From positions 310,001 through 374,000 of the forward strand of contig NZ_CP150452.1 in NCBI RefSeq assembly GCF_051307045.1: a stretch of 64,000 nt of DNA, given 5' to 3'. The stretch's first letter is position 1. Each line of letters starts with the position of its first letter. The stretch comes from Dryocola sp031988645 (GTDB lineage: Bacteria; Pseudomonadota; Gammaproteobacteria; Enterobacterales; Enterobacteriaceae). The position numbers and the translations under genes were made by a program. Below are positions 54,954 to 63,906 of this stretch, piece by piece. The notes beneath the pieces are model-generated. The model saw only the letters and a list, made by a program, of their open reading frames with translations, was not told where the DNA came from and did no database searches.

Positions 54954-54964
54954 GTGAACAGGAA

Positions 54965-55597
54965 TTAACGAGTGCCGTAAACGACGATCGTTTTACCGTG
55001 AGCGGAAATCAGGTTTTGATCTTCCAGCATTTTCAGGATGCGGCCTACGGTTTCGCGGGAGCAACCGACGATCTGACCGATTTCCTGGCGGGTGATTTTA
55101 ATCTGCATGCCGTCCGGGTGGGTCATAGCGTCCGGCTGTTTTGCCAGGTTCAGCAGCGTCTGAGCGATGCGGCCGGTAACGTCGAGGAAGGCGAGGTTGC
55201 CTACTTTTTCTGACGTGACCTGCAGGCGACGCGCCATCTGGGAAGACAGACGCATCAGGATGTCCGGATTAACCTGGATAAGCTGACGGAACTTTTTATA
55301 GGAAATTTCGGCCACTTCGCATGCGGTTTTCGCACGAACCCAGGCGCTGCGCTCCTGGCCTTCTTCAAACAGGCCTAATTCACCGATAAAATCGCCCTGG
55401 TTCAGGTAGGAGAGGATCATTTCCTTACCCTCTTCATCCTTAATCAGCACTGCCACGGAGCCTTTGACGATGTAGTACAGCGTCTCTGCTTTTTCACCCT
55501 GGTGAATCAGCGTGCTCTTTGATGGATACTTATGAATGTGGCAATGGGACAAGAACCATTCGAGTGTCGGGTCTGTTTGCGGTTTGCCAAGCACCAT
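54965..55597 (-). CDS. crp: cAMP receptor protein CRP
   Basis: Global regulator of carbon catabolism that binds cAMP. It has 210 aa. The cAMP pocket is GDFIGELGLFEEGQERSAWVRA; the recognition helix is in ITRQEIGQIVGCSRETVGRI. It is nearly identical to the E. coli protein; position about 119 reads LSSQMARR where I recall LSAQMARR. Many glp, mal and pckA promoters in this window are likely its targets. Confidence 0.98.
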   Translation of the reverse strand: MVLGKPQTDPTLEWFLSHCHIHKYPSKSTLIHQGEKAETLYYIVKGSVAVLIKDEEGKEMILSYLNQGDFIGELGLFEEGQERSAWVRAKTACEVAEISYKKFRQLIQVNPDILMRLSSQMARRLQVTSEKVGNLAFLDVTGRIAQTLLNLAKQPDAMTHPDGMQIKITRQEIGQIVGCSRETVGRILKMLEDQNLISAHGKTIVVYGTR

Positions 55598-55912
55598 GCG
55601 CGGTTATCCTCTGTTATAAACTGGCTACCAAAGACAGGATGCAAAACCTCCTGCCCGGCGTTGCAATCGTTAGAATATTTCCCACTCGGGGGAAATGGCC
55701 TGCAAGTCAATCTTGCCGCCTGTAATTAGTGATGTCCTCTGCAGACATTTATCACGTCAATGTATCAAATGTTGCATCCGGATTGTTTTAGCATAGCTTT
55801 TGACAAGTGTCTCCTATTGTCTCGTTTCAGCATGATGCAGGTCGCCTTCCGTTGCCAGTTTTACCGCATCCGCGTACTCTGAAAGGAAATTTCTTCAACA
55901 GGAGTAAGCAAC
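55598..55912. promoter_or_regulatory. crp-yhfA divergent promoter region
   Basis: 315 bp. The crp promoter -10 on the minus strand is probably TATGCT (55790-55795) in the conserved AAAGCTATGCTAAAAC, as in E. coli. A CRP-regulated divergent transcript is known there. Here the downstream segment is more diverged and I could not place the CRP sites with confidence. No small ORF is supported. Confidence 0.55.
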
Positions 55913-56317
55913 ATGCAGGCACGAGTTAAATGGGTTGAGGGGTTAACTTTCCTGGGCGAATCGGCTTCGGGCCACCAGATCCTGATGGACGGCAATTCAG
56001 GCGATAAGGCGCCCAGTCCGATGGAGATGGTACTGATGTCGGTCGGCGGCTGCAGCGCCATCGACGTGGTGTCCATTTTGCAAAAAGGCCGCCACGACGT
56101 GAAGGATTGCGAAGTGAAGCTGACGTCCGAGCGCCGTGAAGAAGCCCCGCGCCTGTTCACGCACATTAATCTGCATTTCATCGTGACCGGCAAAGACCTG
56201 AAGGACAACGCCGTGTCCCGCGCGGTGGATCTCTCCGCTGAGAAATACTGTTCGGTAGCGCTGATGCTTGAGAAAGCCGCAAACATCACGCACAGCTATG
56301 AAGTGATCGAAGCTTAA
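55913..56317 (+). CDS. yhfA: OsmC-family protein YhfA
   Basis: OsmC/Ohr-fold protein. It has 134 aa, E. coli length. The active-region SPMEMVLMSVGGCSAIDVV carries the single conserved Cys (about residue 46) typical of the YhfA branch; the second Cys is near the end in EKYCSVALMLEKAA. Peroxide reduction is inferred from the family only. It is divergent from crp. Confidence 0.95.
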   Translation: MQARVKWVEGLTFLGESASGHQILMDGNSGDKAPSPMEMVLMSVGGCSAIDVVSILQKGRHDVKDCEVKLTSERREEAPRLFTHINLHFIVTGKDLKDNAVSRAVDLSAEKYCSVALMLEKAANITHSYEVIEA

Positions 56318-56343
56318 CGCGCTTCAGGGCGGCGGGCGCCGCC

Positions 56344-57214
56344 CTAAACGACCTTTCTGCCTTCCGCCAGCCGTTGCACCAGCGGCGTCATGATAAGCTC
56401 CATCGCCAGCCCCATTTTCCCGCCGGGCACCACCAACGTATTGATGTGGGAAATGAAAGATCCCTGCAGCATGGCCAACAGATATGGGAAATCAATGTCA
56501 TCCAGCCCGCGGAAGTGAATAACCACGAAGCTTTCGTCCAGCGACGGAATGCCGCGCGCCGCAAAGGGGTTAGACGTATCTACCGTTGGCACGCGCTGGA
56601 AGTTGATATGGGTGCGCGAGAACTGCGGGGTGATGTAGTTGATGTAGTCATCCATCGATCTGACGACCGAGTCCATCACCGCTTCCCGGGAATGGGCCGC
56701 GTTCGCTGGTGTCGCGCACCAGCTTTTGGATCCACTCAAGGTTAACGATGGGCACCACGCCTACCAAAAGGTCGACGTGGTTCGCCACGTCGTGCTGCGG
56801 GGTGACTACGCCGCCGTGCAGCCCTTCGTAAAAGAGGACGTCCGTCGGCTCTGGCAAAGGCTGCCACGGCGTAAAGGTTCCCGGCACCTGGTTCCAGGGC
56901 ACGGCTTCATCATACGTATGGAGATATTTACGGGATTTGCCCTGGCCGCTGCGCCCGTATTCAGCAAAGGTCTGCTCAAGCAGGCTGAAATCGTTGGCCT
57001 CAGGGCCGAAATAGCTGATGTGGCGGCCAAGGTCGCGCGCTTTGCGGATAGCCAAATCCATTTCCGGACGGGTATAACGGTGGAAGCTGTCCCCTTCGAC
57101 CTCCGCGGCGCGCAGGTTCAGCTGCTGAAAAATCTTGCGAAAGGCAAGGCTTGTGGTGGTGGTTCCCGCACCGCTGGATCCCGTGACGGCGATAACCGGA
57201 TGTTTGGCTGACAT
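56344..57214 (-). CDS. prkB: Phosphoribulokinase-like protein PrkB (frameshifted as sequenced)
   Basis: P-loop kinase homologous to phosphoribulokinase; its substrate in enterobacteria is unknown, as there is no Calvin cycle. The start is ATG 57214 (MSAKHPVIAVTGSSGAGTTT, Walker A). The frame breaks near residue 172 at 56694-56698, where CGC GGC CAT TCC has become CGCGGCCCATTCC; the rest (SREAVMDSVVRSMDDYINYI) follows in the other frame. One base less gives 289 aa, exactly the E. coli length. The break is probably artefactual. Confidence 0.95.
56694..56698. other. GGCC+1 insertion breaking prkB
   Basis: The + strand has GGAATGGGCCGCG; GGAATGGCCGCG restores T-S-E-R-G-H-S-R on the coding strand. 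One extra G is present. Confidence 0.87.
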
Positions 57215-57275
57215 AGGGCAACAACTCCATGGATTGTAAGAATTATGCAGTACAGACCGCGCCCCATGACAAGGG

Positions 57276-57494
57276 TCAGCCGCGGAACTGCCCGCGCGGC
57301 ATAATATTCACCGTTTCATGAAGCTCTGACCAGACCAAAACCGCTTCGCCGCTTTGCAGCTGTCGTTTCACATCGGCGACCTTCTGCGACAGCGAGCGTT
57401 CCTGTTCACCATAATCCGTACCCTCGCGTAACACAAAGGATTCGATAAGATTGTCGAGCGTTTCCGCGTCGAGATCCTGCCAGGGAATAATCAT
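57276..57494 (-). CDS. yheU: UPF0270 protein YheU
   Basis: A 72-aa acidic protein of unknown function (E. coli 72). The conserved start MIIPWQDLDAETLDNLIESF and VLREGTDYGEQE are present. It begins 1 bp after the yheT stop, in the yheT-yheU-prkB run. Confidence 0.95.
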   Translation of the reverse strand: MIIPWQDLDAETLDNLIESFVLREGTDYGEQERSLSQKVADVKRQLQSGEAVLVWSELHETVNIMPRGQFRG

Positions 57495-57495
57495 C

Positions 57496-58512
57496 TTAGT
57501 GGTCCAGATATCTCGTCAGCCAGTCGGGGATGCGCTGCTCAAGCCACATTTCCGGTTTACGCAGCGTGCCGCCGACAAAGCCGACGTGTCCGCCATGACT
57601 GGTGAGTTGATATTCAATATTTGTGGGTAACGATGCCTTATCAGGAATGACATGGTGATCCATAAAGGGATCGTCTTTAGCATGGATAATGAGCGTGGGT
57701 TTAGCAATATCCGGCAGCAAAGGCATGGCGCTGCACCGGCGGTAGTAGTCCAGCGCGTCGGCAAAGCCGTGGATTTTCGAGGTAATCAGATCGTCAAAAT
57801 CGCGGATGCGGCGCACGCCTTTCAGCTGTCTTAAATCGACAGGAAGCGTGCCGGGATAACTTCTGAGTTTCCGCGCGGCGTTCTTTTTAAGCAGGTTTAA
57901 CAGGTAGCGCTGATAGAAACGCGAGAAACCCTGTTCCATATGGTAGCAGCACTGCTCAAGCATCAGCGGGGCCGAGACCACAACGCCCGCTTTTAAAGTA
58001 CAGTCCACGCCCTGTTTCGCCATCAGGCAGGCCAGCATGTTGCCGCCGAGGGAGAAGCCGACCGCCGCCGTGGGCGCATCGCCATAGCGCTGGTTCAGCC
58101 AGTTAAGGAAAAAGGTGCCGTCCTCGGTTTCGCCGGAATGGTAGATGCGCTGCATGCGGTTGGGCACGCCGCTGCAGCCGCGGAAGTGCATAACCACGCC
58201 CAGCCAGCCGCGATTTTTAGCCGCTTCAATCAGGCCGTGAGCATAGGGGCTGTGCAGGCTGCCCTCCAGACCATGGAAAACCACCAGGCGCGGTTTATCG
58301 ACGGCCGCAGCCGGATCTTCGCTCCAGGCGAGATCGACGAAATCTCCATCCGGCATATCGAGACGCTGCCAGTGGGGTTTAAATTTGACACGACGACGGA
58401 TCACGCGCGGCAGCATAGTTTGCAGGTGGGGGTTGCTCAATCCGCGCATTGGACGGAAATCCTGGCCGTCATCATGATTAAAATTCAATTCTGCAGGGCT
58501 TGTCTGATCCAT
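57496..58512 (-). CDS. yheT: Alpha/beta-hydrolase YheT
   Basis: Family of AB-hydrolase-4 proteins; substrate unknown. It has 338 aa (E. coli 340). The nucleophile elbow is AVGFSLGGNMLACLM, with HGLEGSLHSPYAHGL as oxyanion region. An Asp (HAKDDPFMDHH) and His (LTSHGGHVGFVGG) complete the catalytic set. The start is ATG 58512, divergent from the LysE-family exporter 62 bp away. Confidence 0.94.
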   Translation of the reverse strand: MDQTSPAELNFNHDDGQDFRPMRGLSNPHLQTMLPRVIRRRVKFKPHWQRLDMPDGDFVDLAWSEDPAAAVDKPRLVVFHGLEGSLHSPYAHGLIEAAKNRGWLGVVMHFRGCSGVPNRMQRIYHSGETEDGTFFLNWLNQRYGDAPTAAVGFSLGGNMLACLMAKQGVDCTLKAGVVVSAPLMLEQCCYHMEQGFSRFYQRYLLNLLKKNAARKLRSYPGTLPVDLRQLKGVRRIRDFDDLITSKIHGFADALDYYRRCSAMPLLPDIAKPTLIIHAKDDPFMDHHVIPDKASLPTNIEYQLTSHGGHVGFVGGTLRKPEMWLEQRIPDWLTRYLDH

Positions 58513-58574
58513 ATCACACTGTTAGTTTCATTTTGTTTGCTAATTATTACCTTTGGGTGTGGAGCACCCACGTT

Positions 58575-59174
58575 ATGGAAACGCTTTTCTTTTCAATGCT
58601 TGGTTTTCTTTGGGTCGCAGCTATCACCCCGGGTCCTAATAATACGTTACTTACCTCTTCCGGAGCCAACTACGGTTTCTGGCGCAGCTTACCGCTGATG
58701 ATCGGCATCATGCTGGGCATGCAGTGCATTTTGCTGCTGGTGGCCTGCGGCGTGGGCAGCCTGATTCTGATTTACCCTGCGCTGCACCTTATTCTAAAAA
58801 TTGCCGGCAGCGCTTATCTTTTATGGCTGGCGTGGAAAATTGGTACGGCGACCTACGAGCGTCTGGAAACGGATGCTCCGCCGCCGGCGCCCATTCCGTT
58901 CTGGCAGGGTGGGCTGCTTCAGCTTATCAACCCGAAAGCATGGCTAATGGCGCTTGGGGCGGTAGCCAGTTTTAGCCTTGCCGGTGCGGAGTATCTGCAT
59001 TCCGTGGTGTTAATCAGCCTCGGTATCGCGCTGGTGAACATTGTGGCGGGCGCCATCTGGATCGGCTTTGGCAGCCTGATTGGCAAACTGCTGCGCAGCC
59101 GCCGCGCCTGGGCCATTTTCAACGTCTTGATGGGCCTGCTGACGGCGGCCTGCGTGCTGCTGATTTGGCGCTAA
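58575..59174 (+). CDS. LysE/RhtB-family amino-acid exporter
   Basis: 199-aa inner-membrane protein from ATG 58575 (METLFFSMLGFLWVAAITPG). The family motif ITPGPNNTLLTSSGANYG lies near residues 17-34. About five to six membrane helices follow, and the conserved QLINPKAWLMALGAVASF lies near residue 115. It probably exports an amino acid or related compound. E. coli K-12 has yheT and yheS adjacent here, so this is an extra gene. An in-frame ATG at 58500 overlaps yheT and is not preferred. Specific substrate unknown. Confidence 0.88.
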   Translation: METLFFSMLGFLWVAAITPGPNNTLLTSSGANYGFWRSLPLMIGIMLGMQCILLLVACGVGSLILIYPALHLILKIAGSAYLLWLAWKIGTATYERLETDAPPPAPIPFWQGGLLQLINPKAWLMALGAVASFSLAGAEYLHSVVLISLGIALVNIVAGAIWIGFGSLIGKLLRSRRAWAIFNVLMGLLTAACVLLIWR

Positions 59175-59194
59175 ACCAGCATTGATGGGGGCGA

Positions 59195-61099
59195 TTACTC
59201 GCCCTGCATCATTTGTTCAAGCTGTTCGTGGGCGTCCAGCCATTCCATTTCACACTCCTCCAGCGCGGATTTGACCTTCACCTGGGTTTGCAGGCATTCG
59301 GTCATTTCGGCCTTGCGGCTTTGATCGTAAATGGCGCTGTCAGCCAGCTTCTCTTCCACCGCCGCCAGCTGCGCGTTCAGCTTTTCCATCTGCTTTTCAA
59401 GCTGGGTGATTTGCTTGCGCAGCGGCTGGGTCTGGGTGCGTAACTCGGCCTCCCGGCGTTTCTGATCCTTACGCGCCTGCGCGCTGTTGGCGTTGTCCTT
59501 CGCCCCGTCTTCCGGCTGGTTGTCCTGCTTTTGCAGGTCGCTTAGCCACTGCTGATAATCTTCCAGGTCGCCGTCGAAGGCTTCGACTTTTCCATCGTGC
59601 ACCAGATAGAGATCGTCGGTGGTTGAGCGCAGCAGGTGACGGTCGTGGGAAACCACCACCAGCGCGCCTTCAAAATCAATCAGCGCTTCGGTCAGCGCCT
59701 GGCGCATATCGAGGTCGAGGTGGTTAGTCGGTTCATCGAGCAGCAGCAGGTTAGGGCGCTGCCAGACCACCAGCGCCAGCACCAGGCGGGCTTTTTCGCC
59801 GCCTGAGAAACGGGCCGTTTGCTCGGTAACCTTATCGCCCTGGAAGCCGAAGCCGCCGAGATAATCGCGCAGCTGCTGTTCCAGCTCTTTAGGCGCAATG
59901 CGCGCCAGATGCTGGAGCGGCGACTCATCGGCCCGCAGATATTCGAGCTGGTGCTGGGCAAAGTAACCAAGCTTGATGCCTTTCGCCAGGCCGATATCGC
60001 CCTGTAGCGGAGCCAGCTCGCCCGCCAGCAGCTTAATCAACGTTGATTTACCCGCGCCGTTGCGGCCTAACAGGCCGATACGCGAGCCGGGAACCAGGTT
60101 AAGTTTGATGGAGTTAAGGATCACGCGATCGCCGTAGCCCGCGCTGACCTTTTCCATCCGCAAAAGCGGGTTAGGCAAGCTTTCCGGCGCGCGGAAGCTG
60201 AAGTGGAACGGGTTATCCACGTGCGCCGGAGCGATAAGCTCCATACGTTCGAGCATTTTAACGCGGCTTTGCGCCTGCTTCGCCTTCGAGGCCTTCGCCT
60301 TAAAACGATCGATAAAGCTTTGCAGGTGCGCAACGCGTTCCTGCTGGCTTTCGTACATCGACTGCTGCTGGGCAAGGCGGGTCGCGCGCTGGCCCTCGAA
60401 CGAAGAGTAGTTGCCGGTGTACTCGAACATGCTTTGCTGTTCGATATGAATGATTTTGCCCACCACCGGGTCGAGGAAGTCGCGGTCATGAGAGATAAGG
60501 ATCAGCGTGCCGGGATAGCTTTTTAGCCATCTTTCCAGCCAGATTACCGCATCCAGATCCAGGTGGTTGGTCGGTTCGTCGAGCAGCAGTAAATCTGAAC
60601 GGCAAATCAGCGCCTGCGCCAGGTTTAAACGCATGCGCCAGCCGCCGGAGAAGTCGCTGACCGGACGTTCGAGCTGTTCGTTGCTAAATCCCAGCCCGTG
60701 CAGCAGGCTTGAAGCGCGGGAGCGGATAGTCCAGGCGTCAACCGCATCAAGCTTGCCGTGTACGATGGCGATGGCGTGGCCGTCGTTGCGCTCGTTCGCC
60801 TGCGCCAGCTCGGCCTCAAGCTGACGGAACTCCCGATCGCCGTCGATAACATATTCAATAGCGGGCATTTCCAGCGCCGGGGTTTCCTGATTAACCCAGG
60901 CCAGCGCCCAGTTGCCGGGGAAGGTCATACTTCCGCCATCGGCGCTAATCTCGTTCTTTAACAGCGCAAGCAGCGTGGATTTGCCGCAGCCGTTTTTACC
61001 CACCAGGCCGACTTTCTGGCCCGGGTTTATGGTGGCGGTGGCGTTATCCAGCAGAACGCGGGTGCCGCGACGAATTTGTAACGAGGAGAAAACAATCAT
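59195..61099 (-). CDS. yheS: ABC-F ribosomal protection/translation ATPase YheS
   Basis: Soluble ABC-F protein with two ATPase domains. It has 634 aa (E. coli 637). Walker A is GKNGCGKSTLLALL and later GRNGAGKSTLIKLL. Signatures are FSGGWRMRLNL and FSGGEKARLVL; Walker B includes LLLLDEPTNHLD twice. The inter-domain linker has QQSMYESQQERVAHLQSFID. The C-terminal coiled-coil tail (EKQMEKLNAQLAAVEEKLAD) is charged. It acts at stalled ribosomes in E. coli. It is convergent with the LysE exporter. Confidence 0.96.
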   Translation of the reverse strand: MIVFSSLQIRRGTRVLLDNATATINPGQKVGLVGKNGCGKSTLLALLKNEISADGGSMTFPGNWALAWVNQETPALEMPAIEYVIDGDREFRQLEAELAQANERNDGHAIAIVHGKLDAVDAWTIRSRASSLLHGLGFSNEQLERPVSDFSGGWRMRLNLAQALICRSDLLLLDEPTNHLDLDAVIWLERWLKSYPGTLILISHDRDFLDPVVGKIIHIEQQSMFEYTGNYSSFEGQRATRLAQQQSMYESQQERVAHLQSFIDRFKAKASKAKQAQSRVKMLERMELIAPAHVDNPFHFSFRAPESLPNPLLRMEKVSAGYGDRVILNSIKLNLVPGSRIGLLGRNGAGKSTLIKLLAGELAPLQGDIGLAKGIKLGYFAQHQLEYLRADESPLQHLARIAPKELEQQLRDYLGGFGFQGDKVTEQTARFSGGEKARLVLALVVWQRPNLLLLDEPTNHLDLDMRQALTEALIDFEGALVVVSHDRHLLRSTTDDLYLVHDGKVEAFDGDLEDYQQWLSDLQKQDNQPEDGAKDNANSAQARKDQKRREAELRTQTQPLRKQITQLEKQMEKLNAQLAAVEEKLADSAIYDQSRKAEMTECLQTQVKVKSALEECEMEWLDAHEQLEQMMQGE

Positions 61100-61221
61100 A
61101 AAGCGCCGTATGTTCAGAGTATGTTAAATTGTCATTATATTCAGGTAACGTGATGCGTTGGGTATCGCGTCGGGCTGCATGGTAGCCCAAAAAAATCACT
61201 ATGACGACGCCCTGGAGGGTA

Positions 61222-61789
61222 ATGATGTCGCAGCCGCCGAAAGTTTTGCTGCTGTATGCCCATCCGGAATCTCAGGACTCGGTCGCAAACCGGGTTTTGC
61301 TCCAACCGGCCCGAGCAGCTTGAAAATGTTACCGTGCACGATCTTTACGCGCACTATCCCGATTTTTTTATCGATATCTATCAGGAGCAGGCGCTGCTGC
61401 AGGAACACGATGTCATCGTCTTCCAACACCCGCTTTATACCTATAGCTGTCCGGCGCTGCTCAAAGAGTGGCTGGACCGCGTGCTAAGCCGCGGCTTTGC
61501 CAGCGGCGTTGCCAGCGGCGTTGGAGGCACGGCTCTGGCGGGAAAGTACTGGCGGAGCGTCATCACCACGGGAGAGCCGGAGGGCGCTTACCGTCACGAT
61601 GGCTTTAACCGTTCTCCCCTGACCGATATTTTGCGGCCCTTTGAGCTGACGGCGGCCATGTGCCGCATGCACTGGATGAACCCCATCATCGTTTACTGGG
61701 CGCGGCGACAGTCTCCCGGGGAGTTAGCCAGCCACGCGAAAGCCTACGGCGACTGGCTGGCTTCGCCGTTACCGCCGGGAGGACGCTGA
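61222..61789 (+). CDS. kefG: Glutathione-regulated potassium-efflux ancillary protein KefG (frameshifted as sequenced)
   Basis: Quinone-oxidoreductase-like ancillary subunit needed for full KefB activity. The start is ATG 61222 (MMSQPPKVLLLYAHPESQDS), with GGAGGG ahead. Near residue 29 the frame shifts at 61308-61312, where CCG GCC GAG CAG has become CCGGCCCGAGCAG and would stop early. The correct frame continues with VTVHDLYAHYPDFFIDIYQE, FQHPLYTYSCPALLKEWLDR and AGKYWRSVITTGEPEGAY. One base less gives 188 aa (E. coli 184). The stop overlaps the kefB start (TGATG). The break is probably artefactual. Confidence 0.94.
61308..61312. other. GGCC+1 insertion breaking kefG
   Basis: CTC CAA CCG GCC GAG CAG CTT GAA is expected; one extra C follows GGCC, which would bring TGA into frame within a few codons. 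Confidence 0.87.
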
Positions 61790-63594
61790 TGGAAAGTCCT
61801 GACTTACTGTTTGCCGGCGTGCTGTTTTTATTTGCCGCGGTGGTCGCGGTTCCGATTGCCGCCCGCTTAGGGATCGGCGCGGTGCTGGGCTATTTGCTGG
61901 CGGGCATCGCTATCGGGCCCTGGGGATTAGGCTTTATCAGCGACGTGGACGAAATCCTGCATTTCTCTGAGATGGGCGTGGTGTTCCTGATGTTTATCAT
62001 CGGGCTTGAGCTGAATCCGGCAAAACTCTGGCAGCTGCGGCGTTCGATTTTCGGCGTCGGCGCGGCGCAGGTTATCTTAAGCGCCGTTATTCTTGCCGGG
62101 CTGCTGATGCTGACGAAGTTCTCCTGGCAGGCCGCTGTTATCGGCGGTATCGGGCTTGCTATGTCGTCGACGGCGATGGCGCTGCAGCTGATGCGCGATA
62201 AGGGAATGAACCGTAACGAGGCGGGGCAGCTGGGCTTTTCCGTGCTGCTGTTTCAGGATCTCGCGGTCATTCCGGCGCTGGCGCTTGTGCCGCTGCTGGC
62301 GGGCAATGACAACGGCCACACGGACTGGATAAAGGTCGGCTTCAAGGTCGTCGCTTTCGCCGGCATGCTGATTGGCGGGCGTTATCTGCTGCGGCCGCTG
62401 TTCCGCTTTATCGCCGGCTCCGGCGTGCGTGAGGTCTTTACGGCCGCGGCGCTGCTGCTGGTGCTGGGGTCGGCGCTGTTTATGGATATGCTGGGGCTTT
62501 CGATGGCGCTGGGAACGTTTATCGCCGGCATACTGCTGGCGGAAAGCGAATACCGGCACGAGCTGGAAATCGCCATCGATCCCTTTAAGGGATTGCTGCT
62601 GGGGCTGTTTTTTATCTCCGTCGGGATGGCGCTGAACCTCGGCGTGCTCTATACCCATCTGTTATTCGTGGTGCTCAGCGTTATCGTGCTGGTGGCGGTG
62701 AAGTTTGTCGTGCTGTACGGCATCTCCCACCTTTACGGTTTGCGCAGTTCTGAAAGGCTGCAGTTTTCCGGCGTGCTAAGCCAGGGCGGAGAATTTGCCT
62801 TCGTCCTTTTTTCTACCGCCTCTTCGCAAAAGCTGTTTCACAACGATCAGATGCCGCTGCTGTTAGTGACGGTCACCTTGTCCATGATGACCACGCCATT
62901 ATTAATGAAGGGCGTGGACGCCGTTCTGGCGCGGCGTTTTAACAGCGATGAAGAGCCGGACGAGAAGCCTTATGTGGAAGACGATCATCCGCAGGTGATT
63001 ATCGTCGGCTTCGGGCGCTTTGGGCAGGTGATCGGCCGCCTGCTGATGGCCAATAAAATGCGTATTACCGTGCTGGAGCGGGATATCAGCTCCGTCAGCC
63101 TGATGCGTAAATACGGCTATAAAGTGTATTACGGCGACGCGACGGAGCTTGAGCTGCTGCGTTCCGCGGGCGCGGAAGCGGCGAAATCTATCGTTATCAC
63201 CTGCAACGAGCCGGAAGATACGATGAAGATCGTCCATCTATGTCAACAACACTTTCCGCACCTGTCGATTCTGGCGCGGGCCAGGGGACGTGTGGAAGCG
63301 CACGAGCTGTTACAGGCCGGCGTGAAGCAATTCTCGCGCGAAACGTTCTCCAGCGCGCTGGAGTTAGGGCGCAAGACCCTGATGACGCTCGGTATGCATC
63401 CTCATCAGGCGCATCGCGCGCAACAGCATTTCCGTCGTCTGGATATGCGCATGCTGCGCGAGCTTATCCCGGTCCATACCGATAACGCGCAGATTTCCAG
63501 AGTAAGAGAGGCGCGTCGGGAGCTGGAAGAGATCTTTGAACGCGAAATGCAACAAGAGCGTCGCCAGCTTGATGGCTGGGACGAGTTTGAATAG
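61789..63594 (+). CDS. kefB: Glutathione-regulated potassium-efflux system protein KefB
   Basis: CPA2-type K+/H+ antiporter that lowers cytoplasmic pH on electrophile stress. It has 601 aa, E. coli length, from ATG 61789 (MESPDLLFAGVLFLF), overlapping the kefG stop. About twelve membrane helices come first, with GVVFLMFIIGLELNP and GLLLGLFFISVGMALNLG. The C-terminal KTN/TrkA-N domain starts VIIVGFGRFGQVIGRLL; glutathione site residues lie here in the family. The frame is intact. Confidence 0.97.
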   Translation: MESPDLLFAGVLFLFAAVVAVPIAARLGIGAVLGYLLAGIAIGPWGLGFISDVDEILHFSEMGVVFLMFIIGLELNPAKLWQLRRSIFGVGAAQVILSAVILAGLLMLTKFSWQAAVIGGIGLAMSSTAMALQLMRDKGMNRNEAGQLGFSVLLFQDLAVIPALALVPLLAGNDNGHTDWIKVGFKVVAFAGMLIGGRYLLRPLFRFIAGSGVREVFTAAALLLVLGSALFMDMLGLSMALGTFIAGILLAESEYRHELEIAIDPFKGLLLGLFFISVGMALNLGVLYTHLLFVVLSVIVLVAVKFVVLYGISHLYGLRSSERLQFSGVLSQGGEFAFVLFSTASSQKLFHNDQMPLLLVTVTLSMMTTPLLMKGVDAVLARRFNSDEEPDEKPYVEDDHPQVIIVGFGRFGQVIGRLLMANKMRITVLERDISSVSLMRKYGYKVYYGDATELELLRSAGAEAAKSIVITCNEPEDTMKIVHLCQQHFPHLSILARARGRVEAHELLQAGVKQFSRETFSSALELGRKTLMTLGMHPHQAHRAQQHFRRLDMRMLRELIPVHTDNAQISRVREARRELEEIFEREMQQERRQLDGWDEFE

Positions 63595-63606
63595 AAGGTG
63601 AAGCCA

Positions 63607-63807
63607 ATGTCAGTGCGCAAGCGTTTTATTGCCGGTGCCGTGTGTCCTCATTGCAAGGCGCAGGACTCTCTCGCCATGTGGCGCGAGAATAATATCGATA
63701 TCGTTGAATGCGTTAAGTGCGGGCACCAGATGCGCGAAGCGGACAAACAGGCCCGTGAGCACGTGCGCGAACAGGAGCAGGTAATAGGCATTTTTCATCC
63801 GGACTAG
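63607..63807 (+). CDS. yheV: Zinc-ribbon protein YheV
   Basis: 66-aa protein, E. coli length, function unknown. Four cysteines form a zinc ribbon: CPHC (residues 13-16) and CVKC. The end EQVIGIFHPD is conserved. ATG 63607 (MSVRKRFIAGA) with AAGGTG ahead is preferred over ATG 63598. It follows kefB by 12 bp. Confidence 0.95.
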   Translation: MSVRKRFIAGAVCPHCKAQDSLAMWRENNIDIVECVKCGHQMREADKQAREHVREQEQVIGIFHPD

Positions 63808-63906
63808 CGGGAAGCCCCGAGTTTTTTTAAGCTTAAGGGTACACCGGCGTAGATTTCCGCTACAATCGTCGCCAGTTTTTTTCCCCACGCTCGCTCAGGA
63901 GATATC

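Noticed and set aside
1160..61312. Genuine genome decay (host-restricted lifestyle)
   Set aside because: There are no in-frame stop mutations, deletions or insertion sequences, no loss of downstream conservation, and an essential gene is among those affected. Decay does not act on only one motif.
63808..63906. Hairpin near GCGGGAAGCCCCGAG before a T run as a yheV terminator
   Set aside because: The arms do not pair convincingly by eye, so no terminator is called.
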